Of a stretch of 5,586 nucleotides of DNA, positions 1-5,586 are shown piece by piece. Position 1 is the stretch's first letter. Every line of letters starts with the position of its first letter. The notes beneath the pieces are model-generated. The model made no database searches, had not been told where the DNA came from, and worked only from the letters and a program-made list of their open reading frames with translations. This stretch comes from Alphaproteobacteria bacterium (GTDB lineage: Bacteria > Pseudomonadota > Alphaproteobacteria > Micropepsales > Micropepsaceae). The position numbers and the translations under genes were made by a program. Location: NCBI GenBank assembly GCA_026400305.1, contig JAPLPI010000394.1, forward strand, positions 1-5,586. The letters are read 5' to 3'.

Positions 1-1888
1 CAATCTGGCGCGGCGCGTGGCGTCCGAGATGGCGCGCTGGGGCGTGACGATCGACGATTCCGCCGGCCGGCCGCTGGCCCATACCGCCGCCGGCACGTTC
101 TTGTGCCTTCTGGCGGAAGCCGCCGAGGTGCAGTTTGCGCCGGTACCACTGCTGGCGCTTCTAAAACACCCCTTTGCGCGGCGCGGACAGGACAGCGCGA
201 CATTCCGCGCCCGGGCGCGCGAACTAGACCGCTGGTGCCTTCGCGGACCCCGCCCCGATGTCGGATTGGCCGGTATTGCCACGGCGATTGAAAAAGCCGC
301 CCTCGCCCGCGTGCCGCCGCCCGCCGAAGCGCTGAAGCAACTCTCAGCCTGGTGGAACGAGATCGCCGCCATCCTGGCGCCGCTGGAACAGCTGTTCGCG
401 GAAAAAGAGGCGGCCCTTCTCGCGCTGCTGGACACACATATTGCTGCAGCCGAAGCACTGGCCTGTGACGAGACCTCCGACTGCATCCTCTGGGCCAATA
501 GCGACGGTGAGACGGCGGCCGGACTTGTGGCCGCGCTGCACGACGCTGCCGAAGGTCTTGATACCATCGAGCCCGCTTCCTGGCCGCCCTTCTTCCGCAG
601 CCTGGCGATGAAGACGCCGGTACGCGCCGCGTTCGGACGGCATCCACGTCTGGCGATCCTTGGGCCGCTTGAAGCACGACTGCAGCATTTTGATCTGACG
701 GTCCTGGGCGGTCTCAACGAAGGTGCTTGGCCGCAAGGCGCCAATACCGATCCCTGGTTCTCGCGCCCCATGCGCACGACCTTGGGTCTGGAACAGCCGG
801 AACGCAGCATCGGCCTGTCCGCGCACGACTTCGCCATGCTGGCAGCGGGGCCGAATGTGTTGCTCACCCGCAGCCTGAAGGCCGAGGGCACGCCCACCAT
901 CGCCTCGCGCTGGCTACAACGGCTGCAGCAACTGACACAGGGGCTGGATCTGAAAGCGGCGCTGGCGCCGCCGCAGGATTATGCCGCGCTGGCGGCGCAG
1001 CTCATGGACATCAAGCAGGAGGAGCGCCTCAAGCGCCCCGCGCCCACACCGGACGTGGCGCTGCGCCCCCGACGCCTGTCGGTCACCGAGATCGAGACCT
1101 GGCTCCGCGACCCGTACGCCATCTATGCCAAGCATGTCCTGAAACTGCGGCCGCTGGATGCGCTGGACGAAGCCATCGGCCCGTCGGAACGCGGCACCGC
1201 CTTGCATAAGGCGTTGCAGCTATTCATCGCCAAATATCCCGGCCCACTGCCGGACGCTTCGGCGACCGAGCTGACCGCGCTGGCGGACCAAGTATTCGAA
1301 GATGCCGGCATTCCAAAGGCGGCGCAGGCGGTCTGGGGCCCGCGTTTTCGCGAAGCGGCAAAGGGCTTCATCGCCACCGAGCGGGCCCGGCACGATTCCA
1401 TCGAAAAATCATACCTGGAAACATTCGGTCGCATGACAATCACGGCGCCGGGCGGCGATTTCGAACTGCGCTGCATCGCCGACCGCATCGATGTGATGAA
1501 AAATGGCGCCGCGACGATCATCGACTACAAAAGCGGTGCAATTCCAACGCCCCCCCAGATCAAACAGCTTTTGTCGCCGCAATTGCCGCTGGAAGCGGCG
1601 ATGCTGGCGAAAGGCGCTTTCGTGGCCATCGGCCCGCGCGTGGCCGAGGAACTGATCTATATCTCCCTGGCCAACGAGGCGGCGGCGCGCAAGCCACGGC
1701 ATGTGGAGGACCCAGAGGAGCGCGCCGCGGAAGCTATAGACCGCCTCACGCGCCGGATCGCGTTTTTCGATCAGCCCAGCACGCCCTATTACCCGCGCGT
1801 GATACCGCTCTATGTCGACAGCGTGGGCGACTATGACCATCTGGCGCGGGTGCGCGAATGGTCCGCCGCGGATGGGGAGGAGCTATGA
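1..1888 (+). CDS. addB: AddB, double-strand break repair helicase-nuclease subunit, alphaproteobacterial type (5' partial)
   Basis: This is the second subunit of the AddAB helicase-nuclease, which with AddA resects double-strand DNA ends for RecA-mediated recombination in the cytoplasm. The frame is open from base 2, and the first codons (NLARRVASEMARWG) already read as AddB, so the GTG at 17 is internal and the true start is upstream. The visible 628 residues are roughly the last 60% of a family member of about 1000 residues. The helicase-like core includes a conserved block around 655-930 (LGPLEARLQ, GGLNEGAWP, IGLSAHDF, GTPTIASRW). The C-terminal PDDEXK nuclease domain begins near 1076 (LSVTEIETWLRDPY). 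Its likely catalytic residues are all present: His in TALHKAL (codon 1205), Asp in ADRID (1481), Asp and Lys in IIDYKSG (1523 and 1529), and Gln in QLPLEAAM (1580). The N-terminal nucleotide-binding region is outside the window and cannot be judged. The stop codon overlaps the addA start, which indicates an operon. Identification is from recognised family sequence, and I see no damage in the visible part. Confidence 0.95.
   Translation, partial: NLARRVASEMARWGVTIDDSAGRPLAHTAAGTFLCLLAEAAEVQFAPVPLLALLKHPFARRGQDSATFRARARELDRWCLRGPRPDVGLAGIATAIEKAALARVPPPAEALKQLSAWWNEIAAILAPLEQLFAEKEAALLALLDTHIAAAEALACDETSDCILWANSDGETAAGLVAALHDAAEGLDTIEPASWPPFFRSLAMKTPVRAAFGRHPRLAILGPLEARLQHFDLTVLGGLNEGAWPQGANTDPWFSRPMRTTLGLEQPERSIGLSAHDFAMLAAGPNVLLTRSLKAEGTPTIASRWLQRLQQLTQGLDLKAALAPPQDYAALAAQLMDIKQEERLKRPAPTPDVALRPRRLSVTEIETWLRDPYAIYAKHVLKLRPLDALDEAIGPSERGTALHKALQLFIAKYPGPLPDASATELTALADQVFEDAGIPKAAQAVWGPRFREAAKGFIATERARHDSIEKSYLETFGRMTITAPGGDFELRCIADRIDVMKNGAATIIDYKSGAIPTPPQIKQLLSPQLPLEAAMLAKGAFVAIGPRVAEELIYISLANEAAARKPRHVEDPEERAAEAIDRLTRRIAFFDQPSTPYYPRVIPLYVDSVGDYDHLARVREWSAADGEEL
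1874..1884 (+). promoter_or_regulatory. Shine-Dalgarno sequence that sets the addA start
   Basis: The purine run GGGGAGGAG (1874-1882) lies just before the ATG at 1885, with GGAGG at 1876-1880 four bases from the start codon. An in-frame ATG at 1858 would add nine residues (MVRRGWGGA) but has no comparable site upstream, and those residues do not look like AddA. The ATG at 1903 also lacks a site. The start at 1885 overlaps the addB stop as ATGA, so translational coupling of the two subunits is likely. The coupling is inferred; the motif and overlap are directly visible. Confidence 0.8.
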
Positions 1889-4800
1889 CGCGCGATCCAT
1901 CCATGATCGCCTCCGATCCGAATATTTCCGCCTGGGTGGCGGCCAATGCCGGCGCGGGCAAGACTTATACGTTGGCCAATCGCGTCGCGCGGCTTTTGCT
2001 GGCCGATGCCAAGCCGGAGCGGATACTGTGTCTGACCTTCACCAAGGCCGCGGCGGCGGAAATGCAGGACCGCCTGTTCCGGCAACTTGGCGAATGGGCC
2101 ATGTTACCCGACGATGACCTGCGCGACAAAATCGTGGCCATCGGCGGCGATGCCCATGGTCCCTTGCGCAAGGCGCGGCAACTTTTTGCCGGCGCGCTAG
2201 AAACGCCTGGCGGGTTGAAAGTACTGACCCTACACGCTTTCTGCCAGGTCGTGTTGTCGCGCTTTCCCATCGAGGCTGGCATCGCGCCCGGCTTCGAGGT
2301 TCTGGACGATCAATCGGCGCGCCAGATGATCGCCGCCGCCCGCCAGCATGTGCTGGAGCGCGCCGGATCGGGAGACAAAACGCTGGCAACCGCCGTGGCG
2401 CATCTGGTGACCGAAACCAGCGAGTACCGGCTGACCCAGATCCTAGAAACCGCGCTGGGCGGCGATCGGGGCAAGCTGGACCGGGTGCTCGACGGGGTCA
2501 CGAACATGGCCGGCGCAGCCCGGCGGGCGCATGGCCTGCGCGATGGCGAAAGCGCGCAGAGCGTCACCGATGATTTTTGCAGCAGCCTCAACCGCGAGAT
2601 CGGGCGGTTGCGCGCGGTACAGGCATGGCTAAACGGCGGCAGCGCCAATGACCTCAAATCAGCGGAACGGCTGCAGGCGGCCTTGGCGACCAACAATCCG
2701 GGGGAATGCTTCGCCGCGATGGGTGCCTTCCTGCTCACCGGAACCGGCGAGCCGCGCAAAGCGCTGGCGACCAAGAAACTGACCGACGCACAGCCCGCAT
2801 TTCTGGACTATCTTGCCAAATTGCAGGCGCGCTATTGCGACGCCGCGGACCGTGGCCGCGCCGCGCGCGCCGCCGCGCTGGCAGAATCTGCGTTGGTGCT
2901 CATCGACACGATGCGGCGCGAGTATCGCCGCGCCAAACAATTGCAGGGCGTACTGGATTACGACGACCTGATCGCCGAAACGCGCAACCTGCTGGAAAAG
3001 CGCGACGCCGCCCAGTGGGTGCTCTACAAGTTGGACGGCGGCATCGACCATGTCCTCATCGACGAAGCACAGGATACCAGCCCGGCACAATGGGACATCG
3101 TGCGCAAGCTGACAGAGGAATTTTTTGCCGGCAAAGGGCGGGACCGCGCGCATGTGCGAACCGTGTTCGCCGTGGGCGACGAGAAGCAATCCATCTTCAG
3201 TTTCCAGGGCGCCGACCCCAGCCTGTTCGAACGCAACCTAGAATATTTCGCGCAAGCCGCGGCCGGTGCCGAGCATCCTTTCCTAGTGCAGCCGCTAACC
3301 ACCTCGCGCCGCTCCGCGCCCGATATCCTGAAATTCGTCGACAACGTATTCGAAAGCGAGGCGGCGCGCGGAGGACTGACCTTCAGCGGCGGAGCGATCA
3401 TGCATGAAGCGTACCGAAAGACCGCGCCTGGCGGCATAGAGTTCTGGCCATCCTTGAAGCCGATGGAAGGGGAAGAGATCGATCCCTATGAGCCGGTGGA
3501 CGCGGTGCAAAAGGAAAGCCCGGTGGCTCGACTAGCATTCCAGGTCGCCGCCAGGATCGCCAGATGGATCGATGGTGGCATGTGCCTGCCCGGCCATGAC
3601 GCGGTGATCGAGCCGCGCGATATCATGATACTGCTGCCGCGGCGCGAACCGTTCGGCGGCGAAGTCATACGGCAGCTCAAATCGCGAAAGATCCCGGTGG
3701 CCGGCGCCGACCGGGTGCACCTGACCGAGCAGATTGCCGCCATGGACCTGATCGCGCTGGGTCGCTTTGCCCTGCAGCGGGAAGATGACCTGACCCTGGC
3801 GGCGCTGTTGCGATCGCCGCTTTGCGGCCTCAGCGAAGAGGCGCTATTTGCGTTGGCGCATGACCGGAAGAGCGACCTGTGGAGCGCACTTGCCGCGCGG
3901 GCGGATGACTTTTCGGCGGCGCACGCATTTTTGTCGGCAATGCTGGAGCGCGTCGACTATGCCCCGCCCTTTGAATTTTATTCCCACGCCCTCACCCGCC
4001 TGGGCGCCAAGGAAAGACTGTTAGCGCGGCTGGGCGCGGAATCCGCGGACGCCATCGACGAATTCCTGTCCCTGACCCTGACGCATGAAAAAAGCCATTC
4101 GCCGTCGCTGGAAGGATTCCTGGACTGGGTCGAGCGCGGCGGCACCGAGATCAAGCGCGACATGGAACGCGGCCGCAACGAGGTGCGGGTTATGACGGTG
4201 CACGGCGCCAAGGGGCTGGAAGCTGATATCGTGATCCTGCCCGATACCACCTCGTTGCCGGGTGGACTGACGCGCAATGACGGACTGCTGTATGGCGAGG
4301 ACGGCGTGCTGTTTTCGCTTCCCAAGAGCGATGCGCCTCAAGTAGTGCGCGACGCCAAGGCTGCCGCCGACATCGAACTAATGAAGGAGCATCGCCGGTT
4401 GTTCTACGTAGCCCTCACCAGGGCCCGCGACCGGCTGTGCATTTGCGGCTTCGAGGGCAAGACCGGCGTGAAGCCGGACTCCTGGTATGAACTGGCGCGG
4501 TCAGCGGCCAGGACGCTTGACCTTAACCTCTCGCGCGGTGACGACGAAATCCGCACCATCGGTGCGGTGGACGACACGCCCGGCAGAAAGGCCGATACGA
4601 CGCAGACAAGAAAAGACCTGCCCCGCTGGATCGCGGCGCCCGCACCGGTCGAACCGGCGCTGCCGCGCCTCATCCGTCCGTCCGAAGCGGTCGGTGTTTC
4701 GCCGCCAACTTTCTCGCCGCTGGGCGCAGGCGCGACGCGCTTCCGCCGCGGCAATGCCGTCCATGCCTTGCTGGCGAGGTTGCCGGACACTCCGCCGGAC

Positions 4801-5451
4801 AAGCGCCGCACCGTGGCGCTGAAATTCATCCAGGCCAGCGGACTGAAGAATGCGCAGGCGCTGGCGGATGAGGTGCTGGCGGTACTGGACGATGCGCAGT
4901 TCGCCGCAGCCTTTGCACCTGGCAGCCAGGCCGAAGCCGGCTTGCTGGCCGAGCTGCCGGAGTTAGGCAAGGGCGCGCGGGTCAATGGCCGTATCGACCG
5001 GCTGGCGGTGAACGACAGCCAGGTGCTGATTCTGGACTTCAAGACCAACCGCCCGCCGCCCGCCAGCGAGGCGGAGGTTCCGAAGATGTATCTAGAACAG
5101 ATGGCGCTCTACCGCGCAGCTGCAGCGAAAATCATGCCCCTCAAAGTGTCCGACGCCTCGTTCCAGGCTGATGTCCTGGATGCCAAGAAGCCCGTGCTGG
5201 TGGATTTCTGGGCTGAATGGTGCGGTCCCTGCCGCATGATCGCGCCCGCGCTGGACGAGCTGTCGGCCGAGCTGGGCGACAAGATCACCATCGCCAAGCT
5301 GAACATCGACGAGAACCCGCATGTGCCCACCAAGTATGGCGTGCGCGGCATTCCCACCATGATGATCTTCCAGGACGGCCAGGTCGCCGCGACCAAGGTC
5401 GGCGCGCTGCCCAAGTCGAAGATCAAGGAATGGATCGAAAGCTCGATCTGA
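1885..5451 (+). CDS. addA: AddA helicase-nuclease subunit, fused in frame at its C-terminus to thioredoxin
   Basis: AddA is the ATP-driven superfamily 1A helicase and nuclease subunit of AddAB, acting on double-strand DNA ends. The open frame encodes 1188 residues: about 1083 of AddA, then 105 of thioredoxin. Helicase motifs in order are Walker A AGAGKT (K26), motif Ia LTFTKAAAAEM (50-60), LTLHAF (114-119), LDYDDL (357-362), Walker B DEAQD (393-397), motif III GDEKQS (from 431), motif IV TSRRS (473-477), motif V VHGAKGLE (772-779) and motif VI FYVALTRARDR (840-850). The RecB-type nuclease domain has H960 (GNAVHALL), D1038 (GRIDRL), D1051 and K1053 (LDFKTNR), and the helix with Q1072 and Y1076. 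AddA similarity ends at about residue 1083. Relatives usually continue for some 30 or more residues (a strand of the type VRAALLWT and a final helix) before their stop; this is missing. At M1084 the frame becomes thioredoxin. Start choice rests on the Shine-Dalgarno site and the ATGA overlap with addB. The AddA identity is secure. Whether the fusion exists in the cell, and whether the shortened nuclease domain folds, is open. Confidence 0.9.
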   Translation: MTRDPSMIASDPNISAWVAANAGAGKTYTLANRVARLLLADAKPERILCLTFTKAAAAEMQDRLFRQLGEWAMLPDDDLRDKIVAIGGDAHGPLRKARQLFAGALETPGGLKVLTLHAFCQVVLSRFPIEAGIAPGFEVLDDQSARQMIAAARQHVLERAGSGDKTLATAVAHLVTETSEYRLTQILETALGGDRGKLDRVLDGVTNMAGAARRAHGLRDGESAQSVTDDFCSSLNREIGRLRAVQAWLNGGSANDLKSAERLQAALATNNPGECFAAMGAFLLTGTGEPRKALATKKLTDAQPAFLDYLAKLQARYCDAADRGRAARAAALAESALVLIDTMRREYRRAKQLQGVLDYDDLIAETRNLLEKRDAAQWVLYKLDGGIDHVLIDEAQDTSPAQWDIVRKLTEEFFAGKGRDRAHVRTVFAVGDEKQSIFSFQGADPSLFERNLEYFAQAAAGAEHPFLVQPLTTSRRSAPDILKFVDNVFESEAARGGLTFSGGAIMHEAYRKTAPGGIEFWPSLKPMEGEEIDPYEPVDAVQKESPVARLAFQVAARIARWIDGGMCLPGHDAVIEPRDIMILLPRREPFGGEVIRQLKSRKIPVAGADRVHLTEQIAAMDLIALGRFALQREDDLTLAALLRSPLCGLSEEALFALAHDRKSDLWSALAARADDFSAAHAFLSAMLERVDYAPPFEFYSHALTRLGAKERLLARLGAESADAIDEFLSLTLTHEKSHSPSLEGFLDWVERGGTEIKRDMERGRNEVRVMTVHGAKGLEADIVILPDTTSLPGGLTRNDGLLYGEDGVLFSLPKSDAPQVVRDAKAAADIELMKEHRRLFYVALTRARDRLCICGFEGKTGVKPDSWYELARSAARTLDLNLSRGDDEIRTIGAVDDTPGRKADTTQTRKDLPRWIAAPAPVEPALPRLIRPSEAVGVSPPTFSPLGAGATRFRRGNAVHALLARLPDTPPDKRRTVALKFIQASGLKNAQALADEVLAVLDDAQFAAAFAPGSQAEAGLLAELPELGKGARVNGRIDRLAVNDSQVLILDFKTNRPPPASEAEVPKMYLEQMALYRAAAAKIMPLKVSDASFQADVLDAKKPVLVDFWAEWCGPCRMIAPALDELSAELGDKITIAKLNIDENPHVPTKYGVRGIPTMMIFQDGQVAATKVGALPKSKIKEWIESSI
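5116..5136 (+). other. AddA-thioredoxin junction
   Basis: The AddA helix (QMALYRAAAAKI) runs directly into a normal thioredoxin N-terminus (MPLKVSDASF) at the ATG 5134-5136. There is no stop codon, no linker and no spacer. The bases before the ATG (CGCAGCTGCAGCGAAAATC) contain the overlapping palindromes GCAGCTGC (5116-5123) and CTGCAG (5120-5125), and no AGGAGG-like ribosome binding site. The breakpoint is placed from recalled family sequence, so it may be off by a few codons. A deletion joining the two genes is the simplest explanation, either in the genome or during assembly. Confidence 0.6.
5134..5451 (+). CDS. trxA: Thioredoxin (complete domain, in the same open frame as AddA)
   Basis: Thioredoxin is a small cytoplasmic protein that reduces disulfides in targets such as ribonucleotide reductase and is itself reduced by thioredoxin reductase. 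From the ATG at 5134 it is 105 residues, close to the usual 105-109. It shows FWAEWCGPC with redox cysteines at residues 30 and 33 (codons 5221 and 5230), the conserved KLNIDENP segment, the cis-proline in RGIPT (Pro74) and a normal C-terminus (VGALPKSKIKEWIE). The length and the native-looking N-terminus indicate an intact former stand-alone gene. Nine of its ten lysine codons are AAG, whereas AddA mixes AAA and AAG, which fits a gene selected for high expression. No Shine-Dalgarno site precedes the ATG, so as written it would be made mainly as the tail of AddA, or poorly by internal initiation. The domain call is very secure; its status as a separate gene is uncertain. Confidence 0.9.
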   Translation: MPLKVSDASFQADVLDAKKPVLVDFWAEWCGPCRMIAPALDELSAELGDKITIAKLNIDENPHVPTKYGVRGIPTMMIFQDGQVAATKVGALPKSKIKEWIESSI

Positions 5452-5471
5452 AGTTTTTCGAATTGTTGCTC

Positions 5472-5495
5472 AAGGCCGCCTCCGGGCGGCCTTTT
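5472..5495 (+). terminator. Intrinsic (Rho-independent) terminator after addA-trxA
   Basis: A perfect 9-bp stem (AAGGCCGCC at 5472-5480 pairing with GGCGGCCTT at 5485-5493) encloses the loop TCCG. The loop is of the UNCG type and is closed by a C-G pair, a very stable hairpin. The descending arm ends in TTTT (5492-5495), followed by the T-rich ACTTTCT to 5502. It begins 20 bases after the stop codon at 5449-5451 and marks the end of the transcription unit. The ascending arm starts AAGG, so the reverse strand also ends in a short T run only after mismatched bases; its main direction is +. Confidence 0.9.
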
Positions 5496-5586
5496 ACTTT
5501 CTAGCCATTCATTGGCGCGGGAGATTTTGTGATGTGGGCAGGAGACCGCGCGGAGCGTACCTCGCGTGCGTGAGAACGGCCGACGA

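Noticed and set aside
727..1209. A 160-codon + strand frame overlapping addB in another frame.
   Set aside because: It is an Ala/Arg/Gly-rich shadow of the conserved AddB region, with no family resemblance of its own.
1858..1884. An earlier in-frame ATG for addA at 1858, adding nine residues.
   Set aside because: The Shine-Dalgarno site lies between it and the ATG at 1885, the extra residues do not resemble AddA, and the ATGA overlap at 1885 is the typical coupled start.
4404..5048. A 214-codon open frame on the reverse strand inside addA, and several similar antisense frames elsewhere.
   Set aside because: In GC-rich DNA, antisense frames of a real gene often stay open. Their translations are low-complexity Arg/Ser/Ala-rich sequence without recognisable domains, and they lie fully opposite well-conserved AddA or AddB motifs.
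5529..5572. A possible new gene start (GTG at 5529 or ATG at 5531) after the terminator.
   Set aside because: The frame closes after about 13 codons at a TGA, and no ribosome binding site is well placed. The rest of 5504-5586 shows no coding sequence I recognise on either strand, although the tail of a gene entering from the right on the reverse strand cannot be excluded in so short a stretch.
5540..5575. An imperfect inverted repeat around GAGCGTACCTC.
   Set aside because: Only three bases pair cleanly around the CGTAC centre before mismatches and bulges, which is expected by chance in GC-rich DNA. No second copy was seen.

Overview
The window is GC-rich and densely coding on the + strand, and reads as a chromosomal segment of an alphaproteobacterium. 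The protein sequences of both large genes match the alphaproteobacterial subtypes of AddB and AddA, and the order addB-addA-trxA is a familiar arrangement in that class. I cannot name a genus from the sequence alone.

Layout: positions 1-1888 hold the C-terminal 628 residues of AddB, whose start lies upstream of the window. Its stop overlaps the ATG of addA in an ATGA tetranucleotide (1885-1888), preceded by a good Shine-Dalgarno sequence. AddA runs from 1885 with all the superfamily 1 helicase motifs and a RecB-type nuclease domain. At about 5133 the same open frame passes, with no stop codon and no spacer, into a complete thioredoxin (5134-5451, WCGPC active site). A strong intrinsic terminator follows (5472-5495). 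The last 83 or so bases (5504-5586) contain no gene I can support.

Function: AddA and AddB form the AddAB helicase-nuclease, which processes double-strand DNA ends and prepares them for RecA-dependent repair, the role RecBCD has in E. coli. Both subunits keep the expected nuclease residues, and AddA keeps the ATPase motifs. Thioredoxin is a general cytoplasmic disulfide reductase. It is often the neighbour of addA in this class, but normally as a separate gene.

The one notable feature is the AddA-thioredoxin junction. The final part of the AddA nuclease domain, the addA stop codon, the intergenic spacer and the usual trxA ribosome binding site all appear to be missing, which leaves one 1188-residue open frame. 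This is either a real in-frame deletion that made a fusion protein, or a sequencing or assembly artefact. The sequence alone cannot decide between them. The rest of the window is ordinary, and I found no sign of a new defence, mobile or RNA system.
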